This document shows positions 46,031 through 58,239 of a stretch of 64,000 bases of DNA, piece by piece; position 1 is the first letter of the stretch; every line of letters starts with the position of its first letter. The stretch is from Alphaproteobacteria bacterium (lineage in GTDB: Bacteria; Pseudomonadota; Alphaproteobacteria; Micropepsales; Micropepsaceae), in contig JADHVO010000002.1 in the NCBI GenBank assembly GCA_016783965.1, positions 186,001-250,000 of the forward strand, in the 5' to 3' direction. The notes beneath the pieces were generated by a model, which made no database searches, was not told where the DNA came from, and saw only the letters and a list, made by a program, of their open reading frames with translations. Both the position numbers and the translations under genes were made by a program.

Positions 46031-47028
46031 CAGATCAACCCCGTCATCGGGCTCGACGGATCGCCGTAGTTCTTCCTGGGCATGCGGCCGGCGAGGTACG
46101 CCTCGCGGCCGGCCTCAACCGCGAGCTTCATGGCGCGGGCCATCTTCACCGGGTCTTTCGCATGCGCGATGCCGGTGTTGGAGATGACCGCGTCGCAGCC
46201 GAGCTCCATCGCGACCGCTGCGTCGGACGCCGTGCCGATGCCGGCGTCGACGATCACCGGGACCTTGGCGCTTTCGATGATCAGGCGGATGTTCACCGTC
46301 GACTGGATGCCCATGCCGGAGCCGATGGGCGACGCGAGCGGCATGATCGCGACCGCGCCCATGTCCTCCAGCCGCTGCGCCATCAACGGATCGTCGCTGC
46401 AATAGACCATCACCTTGAAGCTGTCCTTGGTCAGCATCTCGGTGGCGCGCAGCGTCTCGATCATGTCGGGATAGAGGAGTTTCTTCTCTCCCAGCACTTC
46501 GAGCTTCACGAGGTCCCAGCCGCCGGCCTCGCGCGCGAGGCGCAGGGTGCGCACAGCGTCCTCGCCGGTGAAACAGCCGGCGGTGTTGGGGAGATAGGTG
46601 ACCTTCTTCGGATCAATGAAATCGACCAGCCGGGGCTGGTTGGGATCGGTCAGGTTCACGCGGCGCACGGCGACGGTGACGATCTCCGCGCCGCTCGCCT
46701 CCAGCGCGCGGGCATTGTCCTCGTAGTTCTTGTACTTGCCGGTGCCGATGATGAGGCGCGACGTGTAGGTCTTGCCCGCGATGACGAACGGCTTGTCTTC
46801 CACCGCGGGTGTGATCGGCACATTGCCGCCGCCGATGAAGTGCACGACCTCGTAGCGATCGCCGTCCTTCACCAGCACGCTGTCGTAGGTCGAGCGCGGG
46901 ACGATCTCGAGGTTGCGCTCCACCGCGATCTTCTTCGGGTCGAGGCCGAGGGCGGCCAGCATGCCGCGCACGCTGAGGCCGGACGAAAAGCTGCGAGGTT
47001 CGCCGTTGACGATGACGTTGAGTGACAT
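46030..47028 (-). CDS. thiG: Fused sulfur carrier ThiS and thiazole synthase ThiG
   Basis: 332-aa fusion. Residues 1-~70 are ThiS ([20 protein letters not shown] ... [11 protein letters not shown]), the beta-grasp carrier; ~78-332 are ThiG, which makes the thiazole phosphate of thiamine. ThiG motifs: [15 protein letters not shown], the Schiff-base region '[33 protein letters not shown]' with '[18 protein letters not shown]', and [13 protein letters not shown]. ThiS normally needs a free C-terminal Gly-Gly to form a thiocarboxylate; here GGG is internal. ATG 47028 follows a TPP riboswitch directly. Confidence 0.93.
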   Translation of the reverse strand: MSLNVIVNGEPRSFSSGLSVRGMLAALGLDPKKIAVERNLEIVPRSTYDSVLVKDGDRYEVVHFIGGGNVPITPAVEDKPFVIAGKTYTSRLIIGTGKYKNYEDNARALEASGAEIVTVAVRRVNLTDPNQPRLVDFIDPKKVTYLPNTAGCFTGEDAVRTLRLAREAGGWDLVKLEVLGEKKLLYPDMIETLRATEMLTKDSFKVMVYCSDDPLMAQRLEDMGAVAIMPLASPIGSGMGIQSTVNIRLIIESAKVPVIVDAGIGTASDAAVAMELGCDAVISNTGIAHAKDPVKMARAMKLAVEAGREAYLAGRMPRKNYGDPSSPMTGLI

Positions 47029-47039
47029 TGTGCTTCCTC

Positions 47040-47120
47040 TCCCTACGCCGGCACGACCCGGATCAGGTTCGAAGGGATTGGGCTTGACGCCCATCTCAGC
47101 CCTCGCGGGCACCCCTGGGA
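47040..47120 (-). promoter_or_regulatory. TPP riboswitch (THI element)
   Basis: On the minus strand the conserved parts appear in order: AGGGGTGCC, GCTGAGA (47100-47094), CCCTTCGAACCTGATC and the closing GTAGGGA just 12 bp before the thiSG start. Binding of thiamine pyrophosphate should lower expression, probably by hiding the start region, since there is little room for a terminator. Upstream, TTTATC (47163-47158), a 17-bp spacer and TATACC (47140-47135) form a plausible promoter. Confidence 0.92.
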
Positions 47121-47228
47121 TTATTGACTTGGTTGGTATACCCCCCTCCCCGTCGCCGATAAACCCCGGGTTTCCGTGGGACCGACATGCGACTATAAGG
47201 GGCGAATCCAGCCCTTTCTGGAGTTCCT

Positions 47229-47699
47229 TTGGCCAAGTCTGCCAACAAAAATAAAGCCTTGCCGATCTACGTGCTGAACGGCCCGACCCTCAACCTGCTC
47301 GGCACGCGCGAGCCGGAGATATACGGCACCACCACTCTCGCCGACATCGAGAAGATGGTGGTGGCGCGCGCCAAGACGCTCGGCTTGAGCGTTGTCTTCC
47401 GGCAATCCAACCACGAAGGCGAGCTGGTGGACTGGATACAGGAAGCGCGCACCAAGGGTTGTGGCGTCATTCTGAACGGGGCGGCGTACACACATACCTC
47501 GGTCGCGATCCACGACGCTCTGAAAGCGCTGGGCAAACCGATCATCGAAGTGCATCTCTCCAACCCGCACGCGCGCGAGCGTTTCCGTCACCGCTCCTAT
47601 GTGAGCCTGGTGGCGACCGGCGTGATCGTGGGTCTGAAGGCGCAGGGTTATCTCGCCGCCGTCGATGCGATGGCGGATCTTGTCAAAGGTCAGTCATGA
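47229..47699 (+). CDS. aroQ: 3-dehydroquinate dehydratase, type II
   Basis: 156-aa dehydroquinase of the shikimate pathway. Motifs: [19 protein letters not shown] (with the catalytic Tyr), [26 protein letters not shown] and the substrate-binding '[20 protein letters not shown]'. The start appears to be TTG 47229, after GGAG at 47218-47221. It overlaps accB (ATGA), an aroQ-accB-accC order common in proteobacteria. Confidence 0.95.
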   Translation: MAKSANKNKALPIYVLNGPTLNLLGTREPEIYGTTTLADIEKMVVARAKTLGLSVVFRQSNHEGELVDWIQEARTKGCGVILNGAAYTHTSVAIHDALKALGKPIIEVHLSNPHARERFRHRSYVSLVATGVIVGLKAQGYLAAVDAMADLVKGQS

Positions 47700-48175
47700 A
47701 CAAAGAAACAAAGCCGGCGAACGGCAAGAGCGGCAGACTGGTGGATGCTGGCGCGATCCGCGAACTGGCGGAGCTCCTGAAGGAGACCGGTCTCACCGAA
47801 ATCGAGATCGAGCACAACGGCGCGCGCCTGCGCGTGAGCAAGATGGCGGGTGGCGCGATCATGGCCGCGGCCCCAGCTGTGGCGGCTGCCGGTCCGATGG
47901 CCGCGCAGGCCGTTGCTCCGGCCAAGCCAAGCGGTCCCAACCCAGGCGCCGTGCCGTCCCCGATGGTCGGCACGGTCTATCTGTCGCCCGAGCCGGGCGC
48001 CAAGCCGTTCATCAGCGTTGGCCAGACGGTCAAGGAAGGCGACACGCTGTTCATCGTGGAAGCGATGAAGACCATGAACCCGATCACCGCGCCCAAGGGC
48101 GGCGTTGTCGGGGAGATCTGCGTCAACGACGCGAGCCCGGTCGAGTTCGGTCAGACCCTCTGCATCATCAACTAA
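47696..48175 (+). CDS. accB: Acetyl-CoA carboxylase biotin carboxyl carrier protein
   Basis: 159-aa BCCP. The N-terminal helical region ([23 protein letters not shown]) is followed by an Ala/Pro linker and the biotinyl domain, with biotin attached to Lys125 in VEAMKTMN. The thumb region is present ([13 protein letters not shown]). It carries CO2 between the AccC and AccDA reactions. The ATG overlaps the aroQ stop by 4 nt. Confidence 0.96.
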   Translation: MNKETKPANGKSGRLVDAGAIRELAELLKETGLTEIEIEHNGARLRVSKMAGGAIMAAAPAVAAAGPMAAQAVAPAKPSGPNPGAVPSPMVGTVYLSPEPGAKPFISVGQTVKEGDTLFIVEAMKTMNPITAPKGGVVGEICVNDASPVEFGQTLCIIN

Positions 48176-48189
48176 CCGTCATGCAGATT

Positions 48190-48253
48190 GCGCCACTGTC
48201 CCCCACCCGAAAGATCGCTTCGCGATTTTTCGACCTCCCCACAAAGGGGAGGT
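48190..48253 (+). repeat. Dispersed-type intergenic element with hairpins upstream of accC
   Basis: The 83-bp accB-accC gap is filled by a GC-rich element typical in style of alphaproteobacterial intergenic repeats (CCCCCACCCGAAAGATCGC, then CGACCTCCCCACAAAGGGGA). It forms ATCGC-TTC-GCGAT (48213-48225) and CCTCCCC-ACAAA-GGGGAGG (48234-48252). The second hairpin's 3' arm contains the GGAGG ribosome site for accC, 6 nt before its ATG. Confidence 0.6.
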
Positions 48254-48258
48254 GACTC

Positions 48259-49611
48259 ATGTTTGAAAAGGTCCTCATTGCCAACCGGGGCGAGATCGCG
48301 CTTCGCATCATCCGCGCCTGCCGCGAGATGGGCATCTCCACCGTCGCGATCCACTCGACCGCGGACTCCAACGCGATGCATGTGCGCATGGCGGACGAGA
48401 GCGTGTGCATCGGCCCGCCGGCGATTCCGCAGAGCTATCTGAACATCCCCGCGATCATCGCGGCGTGCGAGATCACCGGCGCGGAGGCGATTCATCCGGG
48501 CTACGGCTTCCTGTCGGAAAACGCGCGCTTCGCGGAGATCGTGAAGGAGCACGGCATCACCTTCATCGGGCCGACGTCCGAGCACATCCGCATGATGGGC
48601 GACAAGATCACGGCCATCCAGGCGGTCAAGGCGGTCGGCATCCCGACGGTGCCGGGCTCGGGCGGCGCGGTGGAGGACAAGGACGCGGCCCAGGTCGCGG
48701 CGCGCATCGGCTACCCCGTGCTGATCAAGGCGACGGCCGGCGGCGGCGGGCGCGGCATGCGGGTCGCACAGACCGCGGCTGACCTCGCGCTGGCGCTGTC
48801 AACGGCGCGCGCGGAGGCCAAGGCGGCCTTCGGCAACGACCAGGTCTACATGGAGAAATATCTCCAGAAGCCGCGGCATATCGAAATCCAGGTGCTGGCC
48901 GACAGCCAGGGCCATGTGATCCATCTGGGCGAGCGCGACTGCTCTCTGCAACGCCGGCACCAGAAGGTGTGGGAAGAGGCCGGGTCCCCTGCCCTCAACG
49001 CCCAGCAGCGCAACGACATCGGCCGCGTGGTGACCAAGGCGCTCAGCAAGCTCGGCTATCTCGGCGCCGGCACCATCGAGTTCCTGTTCGAGGACGGCGA
49101 GTTCTACTTCATCGAGATGAACACGCGCCTCCAGGTCGAGCACCCGGTGACCGAAGCGATCACCGGCATCGACATCGTGCGCGAGCAGATCCGCATCGCC
49201 GCCGGCGGTGCGCTGGAGCTGCACCAGAGCGACGTGACGTTCAGCGGCCACGCCATCGAGTGCCGTATCAACGCGGAGAACCCGTTCACCTTCCAGCCGT
49301 CGCCCGGAACGATCACCCAGTTCCATGTGCCGGGCGGTCTCGGCGTGCGGTTCGATTCCGCGGTCTATTCCGGCTATCGCATACCGCCCTATTACGACAG
49401 CATGGCCGGCAAGCTGATCGTGCATGCGCGCAACCGCAACGAATGCCTGCTGCGCCTGCGCCGTGCGCTGGACGAGCTCGTGGTGGGCGGGATCGAGACG
49501 ACCATACCGCTGTTCCAGCACCTCGTCCGCGAGAAGGACATCATCGACGGCGAGTACAACATCCACTGGCTCGAGCAGTATCTCGCGCGGCTGAAGGCCG
49601 AGAAGACGTGA
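48259..49611 (+). CDS. accC: Acetyl-CoA carboxylase biotin carboxylase subunit
   Basis: 450-aa ATP-grasp enzyme that carboxylates the biotin on Acc[26 protein letters not shown] is the typical start. The Gly-rich loop reads [12 protein letters not shown], '[19 protein letters not shown]' and the catalytic '[16 protein letters not shown]' follow, then [10 protein letters not shown]. The GGAGG ribosome site is in a hairpin. The TGA overlaps the ATG of a downstream unknown ORF. Confidence 0.97.
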   Translation: MFEKVLIANRGEIALRIIRACREMGISTVAIHSTADSNAMHVRMADESVCIGPPAIPQSYLNIPAIIAACEITGAEAIHPGYGFLSENARFAEIVKEHGITFIGPTSEHIRMMGDKITAIQAVKAVGIPTVPGSGGAVEDKDAAQVAARIGYPVLIKATAGGGGRGMRVAQTAADLALALSTARAEAKAAFGNDQVYMEKYLQKPRHIEIQVLADSQGHVIHLGERDCSLQRRHQKVWEEAGSPALNAQQRNDIGRVVTKALSKLGYLGAGTIEFLFEDGEFYFIEMNTRLQVEHPVTEAITGIDIVREQIRIAAGGALELHQSDVTFSGHAIECRINAENPFTFQPSPGTITQFHVPGGLGVRFDSAVYSGYRIPPYYDSMAGKLIVHARNRNECLLRLRRALDELVVGGIETTIPLFQHLVREKDIIDGEYNIHWLEQYLARLKAEKT

Positions 49612-50078
49612 TGCTGGCTCGAACGGCGGCGTATGGTGCCATCGTGCGAGCAGCTCTTGGCGAAACGTCGATTCCAACGCGCTTGGCGCGGCGCCACGGA
49701 GTGGTTCTTGAAAGGATTGCGCGCGGCGCCGGGGCAACCCGCTGGTACTTCTGTCCCAACGTCGCGTCACTTGCCGCAGTATCTTCCCATCTAAGTCCCG
49801 GCAGTTGCGTTAGCTTCTACTTTGACGATCGCATCCAAGCGGGACCATTCGGCCAAGACATCGTCGACCGCACAAAGGCGATCATTCCAGCATTCGTTGA
49901 ACACCGAGCACCAGCAGGCGCGCGCCAGAAGGCGGCGCTCGGCGACGGCATTCCGGAGGATGCTGTAGGTCCTGCCGTTCCTGTCGGTCCTGGGAGGCGG
50001 AAATACTGCCGCGTCTCGCCGGCGCGGATCACGTATTGGGCGATGGTGCCCTCGGTCCAGCCGCCAATCTCTGGTTGA
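49611..50078 (+). CDS. Hypothetical 155-aa protein overlapping a convergent gene
   Basis: ORF starting [20 protein letters not shown] at the accC stop (TGATG). Its first ~80 residues look protein-like (RWYFCPNVASLAAVSSHLSPGSCVSFYFDD), with wobble positions less GC-biased than accC. From ~49791 to 50078 it overlaps the convergent broken membrane-protein gene, so the C-terminal ~95 residues may be only the antisense shadow of that gene. I recognise no family. The real end of the functional protein is uncertain. Confidence 0.42.
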   Translation: MLARTAAYGAIVRAALGETSIPTRLARRHGVVLERIARGAGATRWYFCPNVASLAAVSSHLSPGSCVSFYFDDRIQAGPFGQDIVDRTKAIIPAFVEHRAPAGARQKAALGDGIPEDAVGPAVPVGPGRRKYCRVSPARITYWAMVPSVQPPISG

Positions 50079-50422
50079 TAGACGCTCATGGGACGCGGCT
50101 TCTTCGGATCGTAGCCGCAGCATCTGGTCAGGAGTTCAGGCGACGTCCGGATCGGCTTGCCGTCGAGTCGGGCCTCGAAGGTCTGGACGATGGCGGGGCC
50201 GACGCCGGCGTTCGTAACGTCGAACAGAATCACCTGGGTGCCGTCGGGCAGGCCGTCGCTGGTGTCGATCTGGAGGAAGGGCCAGGATGCGGCCGCGACC
50301 ATCTTCTTGTTTGCGTCCATGGTGCCGATGGCGACCCACAGCGACACCGCGGATATGAAGAGCGCCGCGCCAGTGGCAACATACTCCAGCCAGTGGCGGC
50401 GGTGGTGCGGCGGGAACGGCAC
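49791..50422 (-). pseudogene. Frameshifted small membrane protein gene
   Basis: Two overlapping minus-strand frames join into one protein. The 5' frame begins near GTG 50422 (further in-frame start at 50521) with a transmembrane segment (YVATGAALFISAVSLWVAIGTMD) and an extracytoplasmic domain (TQVILFDVTNAGVGPAIVQTFEARLDGKPI) to 'RQYFRLP' near 49998. The natural continuation 'RTDRNGRTYSILRNAVAERRL' and 'CWCSVFNECW' lies in the -1 frame, ending at 49791. A one-base loss in the CCTCCCAGG region would explain the break. The CxCSVFxxCW ending is seen in small bacterial membrane proteins of unknown role. It could be a sequencing error. Confidence 0.55.
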
Positions 50423-50505
50423 GACGGATCGTCCATGCCTTCGCTTATAGTGCCGGCTCTTCGGGGCTGCTAGGCTTGGGCGATTTTCAGGGCGGGAGAT
50501 TTTGC

Positions 50506-50910
50506 ATGGGTTGGCTTGCACGGCACGAGCAGACGCTGCTCGGCATCCTGCGCATCGTCGCGGGACTTCTGTTTCTCGAACACGGCCTGCAGAAGGTCGC
50601 CGGCTTCCCGCCGATGCCCGCGGCGATGGCAGCCGCGATCCCGCACGCGATGATGCCGATCATCATCACGGCCGGTGTCATCGAGCTGGTCGGTGGCGCG
50701 CTGATCACCCTCGGCCTTCTCACGCGGATCGCGGCGTTCATCTGCTCCGGCGAGATGGCGGCCGCCTATTTCCTCGGCCACATGGCGCGCGGCGGGTTCT
50801 TCCCGTCGGTGAACGGCGGCGATGCGGCGATCCTGTTCTGCTTCGTGTTCCTGTTCCTCGCGTCCGCGGGACCGGGAGCATTCGCGATAAGCCGTTCCGC
50901 TAAAGTTTGA
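50506..50910 (+). CDS. DoxX family membrane protein
   Basis: 134-aa four-helix membrane protein of the DoxX/DoxD type: LRIVAGLLFLEHGLQKVAGFP, then GVIELVGGALITLGLLTRIAAFICSGEMAAAYFLGH. ATG 50506 is chosen for the GGGAG 7 nt upstream. DoxX proteins are linked to thiol and oxidative-stress membrane complexes in some species; the specific role here is unknown. It lies beside, and divergent from, the broken membrane-protein gene. Confidence 0.9.
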   Translation: MGWLARHEQTLLGILRIVAGLLFLEHGLQKVAGFPPMPAAMAAAIPHAMMPIIITAGVIELVGGALITLGLLTRIAAFICSGEMAAAYFLGHMARGGFFPSVNGGDAAILFCFVFLFLASAGPGAFAISRSAKV

Positions 50911-50968
50911 ATCAAAGGCAAGAGACGATCTTCAGGCGGTTCTAAAGCGGGCGGTCCATAACCAGCGC

Positions 50969-51217
50969 ATGGATGCCCTGACGATCTCGCTGCGCGGGAT
51001 GGAGACAGCCTCCGCGCAGTTCGCGCAGGCGGCGGCCGCAACTGTGCGCGACAGCCTTCCGGTCGCCGCTGCAGGTTCGGCCGGGCCGGTGTCCACGGGT
51101 GACCTCAATTCGGACGTCGTCGGCCAGATGATGGCGATGCTCAGCTACCGCGCGAATCTGCGGGCGTGGCAGGCCGCCAACCGCATGACCAGGGCCACGA
51201 TCGACCTTATCGGCTGA
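50969..51217 (+). CDS. Small flagellar-rod-like protein
   Basis: 82-aa protein. N-terminal 'DALTISLRGMETASAQFAQAAA' and C-terminal 'SDVVGQMMAMLSYRANLRAWQAANRMTRATIDLIG' are the two terminal helices that pair in flagellar rod and hook proteins such as FlgB/FlgC, with almost no domain between. No other flagellar genes are in the window. It may be a conserved small relative rather than a working rod subunit. The ribosome site is weak. Confidence 0.55.
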   Translation: MDALTISLRGMETASAQFAQAAAATVRDSLPVAAAGSAGPVSTGDLNSDVVGQMMAMLSYRANLRAWQAANRMTRATIDLIG

Positions 51218-51241
51218 GGCCCGGCGCGCTAGCATCGGCGC

Positions 51242-51976
51242 ATGCACGGGAACCCGCGGATCACGCCGGAGCTTCTGCTGGCCGCCTACGCCGAGGGGAT
51301 CTTCCCGATGGCGGAGCGCCGGGACGACCCGACCCTGTTCTGGGTGTCGCCGGAGATCCGCGGCATCATTCCGCTGAACGGATTCCACGTCCCCAGACGG
51401 CTCGCGCGCACGGTGCGCAGCGACCGCTTCCAGGTGACGACCGATGCCGCCTTTCTGGACGTGATGCAAGCCTGCGCCGAAGCCGCGCCTAGCCGCACCG
51501 AAAGCTGGATCAACGCGGAAATCATCCGCCTTTACAGCGCGCTGCACGCCATTGGCCATGCACATTCGATCGAGTGCTGGCTTGAAGGCGCGCTGGTGGG
51601 GGGGCTCTACGGCGTCAGCCTGGGCGGCGTGTTCTTCGGCGAGAGCATGTTCTCGCGCGTGCGCGACGCCAGCAAGGTGGCACTGGTGCACCTCATAGCG
51701 CAGTTGAAGCGCGGCGGTTATGTCCTTCTGGACGCTCAGTTTCAGACCGAGCACCTCCGCCAGTTCGGCACGCAGGAAATCCCGCGCGCCGAGTATCTCG
51801 CGCGGCTGCATGCGGCGCTGGCGGTGCAGGCTTACTGGTCGGCGCCTTCGGGGAGCGCTTCAGGCTTCTCGCGGTCGGTCGCGTCGGGCGAAACGGGCCG
51901 CGTGACCTTGGTCGGGCCGATGGTGACGGTCTCGCCCGGCGCCACCGCCCTGCAGCTGATCACCCAGATATCGTAG
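51242..51976 (+). CDS. aat: Leucyl/phenylalanyl-tRNA--protein transferase
   Basis: 244-aa enzyme that adds Leu or Phe to N-terminal Lys/Arg of proteins (N-degron pathway). Family motifs: [56 protein letters not shown] and [15 protein letters not shown]. The conserved core ends near residue 200 (~51840). The last ~45 codons overlap, antisense, the 3' end of the DUF2155 gene by 145 bp, and look like an extension created by that overlap. Confidence 0.93.
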   Translation: MHGNPRITPELLLAAYAEGIFPMAERRDDPTLFWVSPEIRGIIPLNGFHVPRRLARTVRSDRFQVTTDAAFLDVMQACAEAAPSRTESWINAEIIRLYSALHAIGHAHSIECWLEGALVGGLYGVSLGGVFFGESMFSRVRDASKVALVHLIAQLKRGGYVLLDAQFQTEHLRQFGTQEIPRAEYLARLHAALAVQAYWSAPSGSASGFSRSVASGETGRVTLVGPMVTVSPGATALQLITQIS

Positions 51977-52371
51977 ATCGGGTGCTCCACGCCATGGAGG
52001 CCGGGGCTCGAGGCATACATCCAGCCGGAGAAGATGCGGCGCGCGGCCTGGTCGGGGCGATGGTCGTCAACTTGCACGAATGCCGCCGTCTCGGGCGTTT
52101 CGGTCGACGGCGTGGTGTAGCAGTACTTCGCACTGACGGTGAACGTCGCGTACTGCGCCGACTGGCCGATCGGCACCAGCACGGTGGTGGCGCGGCCGGT
52201 GATCTTGTCGAGCCCGCGCATGATGAGCGTCATCGGGCCGACGGGCCTGGCGGGCGCGGGCCGCGGCGCGGACGGCTTCGGCGCCGTGACCGCGGGCTTG
52301 GCGCCGAGTGCAGAGCCACAAACGAAGGCCAGCACGGCGACAGAGACCGAAATCGTCCTAAGGATGCTCAC
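51832..52371 (-). CDS. DUF2155 domain-containing exported protein
   Basis: 179-aa exported protein. Signal peptide from GTG 52371 ([23 protein letters not shown]), a Pro/Ala-rich stretch, then the DUF2155 core ([55 protein letters not shown] ... [27 protein letters not shown]) with two conserved cysteines. DUF2155 is typical of alphaproteobacteria, of unknown function, and is often next to the complex I factor NDUFA12. The ORF is open further upstream to 52416. The C-terminal tail overlaps aat. Confidence 0.87.
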   Translation of the reverse strand: MSILRTISVSVAVLAFVCGSALGAKPAVTAPKPSAPRPAPARPVGPMTLIMRGLDKITGRATTVLVPIGQSAQYATFTVSAKYCYTTPSTETPETAAFVQVDDHRPDQAARRIFSGWMYASSPGLHGVEHPIYDIWVISCRAVAPGETVTIGPTKVTRPVSPDATDREKPEALPEGADQ

Positions 52372-52846
52372 TTGGTGCCGGCTTCTGGCCGCCCTGCTGT
52401 CCATTGTTGTTGCCACCGCCGATGAAGCGGCCGACGAGGCCCATCAGGTCGACCGAGCCCTGGACGTTGGTGATGGCACCGCCCGGTGGCAGCATTTTGT
52501 CCTCGCCGCCCGGGGTGATCGAAAGATACGAGCTGCCCAGCAGCCCTGAGGACGTCACCATCAGCGACGAGTCGACCGGGACCTGCACGTCGTTGCGGAT
52601 GTTGAGGTGCAGGGTGACGAGGTAGGTCTTCGGATCGAGGTCCATCGCGCTGATGGCGCCGATCTTGATTCCCGACAGCCGCACGTCTGTACCGGTGGCG
52701 AGACCGTCGACGCGCGGCATCTTCGCCGTTAGCTCATAGCCGCTCAGACTGCCGGAACTAGTGCTGGTGTAGCCGAAATAAAGGAACGCCGCGGCCACCA
52801 GGACCACGACCGCGCCCATGATCGTCTCGACCGTGTTGTTGCCCAT
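52358..52846 (-). CDS. mlaD: Outer membrane lipid asymmetry protein MlaD
   Basis: 162-aa MCE-domain protein: one N-terminal membrane anchor (IMGAVVVLVAAAFLYFGY), then 'GYELTAKMPRVDGLATGTDVRLSGIKIGAISAMDLDPKTYLVTLHLNI' and 'LLGSSYLSITPGG', the MlaD fold. It binds phospholipid between the membranes as part of the MlaFEDB system, whose other genes are not here. A Gly/Asn/Gln-rich tail ends the protein. It overlaps the DUF2155 start by 14 nt and abuts the NDUFA12 stop. Confidence 0.92.
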   Translation of the reverse strand: MGNNTVETIMGAVVVLVAAAFLYFGYTSTSSGSLSGYELTAKMPRVDGLATGTDVRLSGIKIGAISAMDLDPKTYLVTLHLNIRNDVQVPVDSSLMVTSSGLLGSSYLSITPGGEDKMLPPGGAITNVQGSVDLMGLVGRFIGGGNNNGQQGGQKPAPSEHP

Positions 52847-53227
52847 CTATTCGGGCTTCCACGCCTGATAGTCGCCGGTGGCGCGCGGACGCTCGCCGGA
52901 CTTCAGCAGGCTGCCGTCGGGACGATAGGCCTCCGGCGTGCCGGTCAGATTCGGGACGTGGTCCTTCTCCCACGCCTTCTCCTTGAACGGCGCCTTGGTC
53001 GGCGGCTCCTTGAAGGTGTGGTGCAGCCAACCGTGCCAATCGGGCGGCACGCGACTCGCTTCGACCGTGCCGGCGTAGATCACCCAGCGGCGCGAGCCGT
53101 TCTTGTTCTCGTAATAGCGGTTGCCAAACTTGTCGGTGCCGACCGGGACGCCTGACGTCCAGGTCGTCCAAAGCGTGCCAAGCGTGGCCGAGTGCCACCA
53201 AGCGTAAAGCATGCGGATGAAAGACAT
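52847..53227 (-). CDS. NADH:ubiquinone oxidoreductase subunit NDUFA12-like
   Basis: 126-aa homologue of the mitochondrial complex I accessory subunit NDUFA12, which in bacteria is confined mainly to alphaproteobacteria. Core: GVPVGTDKFGNRYYENKNGSRRWVIY, then 'EASRVPPDWHGWLHHTFKEPPT' and a Pro/Lys-rich tail. ATG 53227 (MSFIRMLYAWW) is chosen because it starts the conserved region; the frame is open to a TTG at 53365 with no conserved sequence. It probably helps complex I assembly. No nuo genes lie in the window. Confidence 0.9.
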   Translation of the reverse strand: MSFIRMLYAWWHSATLGTLWTTWTSGVPVGTDKFGNRYYENKNGSRRWVIYAGTVEASRVPPDWHGWLHHTFKEPPTKAPFKEKAWEKDHVPNLTGTPEAYRPDGSLLKSGERPRATGDYQAWKPE

Positions 53228-53718
53228 AACCGTTTGACCGAACCGGCTGAATCGCGTGCGCGGACTATAGGTGCCGCACGCCGCAGATGCCATTGCGAGT
53301 TGGGCGACACGGTGACCGGCTTGCGTAAGAATCCGGAGAACGCTGTTTTCGCGCGATATCCACAATCAATCCAAAAACCACACGCCCACGTCGGCTGTCA
53401 CAAACGAGAAAAATTTTTCTGCGCGATTCTGATTAACGGCTTGACTACCGACTTTCCCCAACAAAATCGCACATTCATCGAACCACAACATATGGTGGGT
53501 AAGATTCTGTTTACCACTTTTGGCTTGCGAGCCGTTTCGAGTGGTGTCCATACTTAGGGCCTGTCGCTGCTCGCGACACCAAATCTGGCGGACGAAATCC
53601 AAATCCCCGCCGAGGTCTCCCTCACAATAGAGGGCGATCCGGCGCAGGGAAAACTGTCCCCAAACGGTGCGGAGCAGCGGTTCGAGGGCCGCTAGTTACA
53701 GCTTGGGGATCACGTCAG
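53228..53718. other. Intergenic region upstream of nrdJ
   Basis: A 491-bp gap between divergent NDUFA12 and nrdJ. The middle (about 53340-53530) is clearly AT-richer, as expected for promoters, with TTGACT at 53441-53446 as a candidate -35 but no clean -10. A short stem GCGG-N7-CCGC (53680-53694) precedes nrdJ. I looked for a cobalamin riboswitch and for paired NrdR boxes and saw neither with confidence. Confidence 0.5.
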
Positions 53719-57486
<3,768 letters not shown>

Positions 57487-57507
57487 AGGGACGCCTCGCG
57501 ATGGGCG

Positions 57508-57546
57508 AAGGGGGTGGGTCTGTGCGGACCTGCCCCCTTTTCGTTT
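57508..57546 (+). terminator. Terminator after nrdJ
   Basis: AAGGGGG-TG-GGTC (57508-57520) pairs with GACC-TG-CCCCCTT (57527-57539) around a 6-base loop, followed by TTTCGTTT. It begins 22 bp after the nrdJ stop. Confidence 0.85.
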
Positions 57547-57595
57547 GGCGGAACGCGAGGGAGTCTTGCGCGTTGGCCGACGAGAGGTGCCACAC

Positions 57596-57781
57596 ATGGC
57601 GAAACAGCTTGTCGAAGTGATCGACCGCAGGGGGCACGTGGTCCACACCTACGCGGTCGAGCTGCCGGACGCGGATTGCCACGATGCGGAATACGAAGAG
57701 GTGGCGCTGATCCTGGCCGAGAAGGGCGGGATCGTGGCGGAGTCGGAATACATTCATCTTCGCGCCCGCTGCATCCGCTGA
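57596..57781 (+). CDS. Hypothetical 61-aa protein
   Basis: Small acidic soluble protein starting MAKQLVEVIDRRGHVVHTYAVELP with two cysteines (DADCHDAEYEE and RARCIR). ATG 57596 is chosen because GAGAGGTG lies upstream; earlier in-frame codons fall in the terminator region. It has no signal or membrane span and no family I recognise. Confidence 0.6.
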   Translation: MAKQLVEVIDRRGHVVHTYAVELPDADCHDAEYEEVALILAEKGGIVAESEYIHLRARCIR

Positions 57782-57801
57782 CGGCGTGCTATGCTGCGCG
57801 C

Positions 57802-58146
57802 ATGAAGAACGCCCTGCTCGCTCTGCTTCTCGCTGTCATCGTGACGCCGGCGTTCGCCGCCGACGACTGGAACGGCACATGGGCGGGCAACTGGGACAAC
57901 AACGGCGACGGCGCTCAGCTCATCATGGCGGGCAACACCGCGATCGGCCTGTACTGGCACGGCGACTACATCCCCGACGAGCTGAATTCGTCCGTGAACG
58001 GATCAACGCTCACGATCACCTGGGGTCCGACGAAAGCGAACGAGTCCTCCGCGATCCTGACGCGTGAAAGCGCGACCACTGCGCATGTCGTGATGCACGA
58101 ACCCGGTCGCGGCATCGTGGAATTTTCTGTCCGGCTTCAGCACTGA
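57802..58146 (+). CDS. Small exported protein of unknown function
   Basis: 114-aa protein with a clear signal peptide (MKNALLALLLAVIVTPAFA). The mature part begins DDWNGTWAGNWDNNGDGAQLIMAG and continues with alternating beta-strand-like sequence ('GSTLTITWGPTKANESSAILTRE'), resembling small lipocalin-like or beta-barrel periplasmic proteins. No named family recognised. It is 20 bp after the 61-aa gene, so possibly co-transcribed. Confidence 0.72.
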   Translation: MKNALLALLLAVIVTPAFAADDWNGTWAGNWDNNGDGAQLIMAGNTAIGLYWHGDYIPDELNSSVNGSTLTITWGPTKANESSAILTRESATTAHVVMHEPGRGIVEFSVRLQH

Positions 58147-58239
58147 ATTTGTGCAGTGCGCCAAACACGCGGGCAGTGATTCGGTTTCTGTGGACAACCG
58201 ATTCGTGACACTCGACTCACCCGGCATTCACGCGCATGC

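Noticed and set aside
53228-53718. A cobalamin riboswitch or paired NrdR boxes upstream of the B12-dependent reductase
   Set aside because: No B12-box-like core was found, and the one CATATG-centred dyad near 53484-53500 fits the NrdR pattern poorly and has no partner at the usual spacing.
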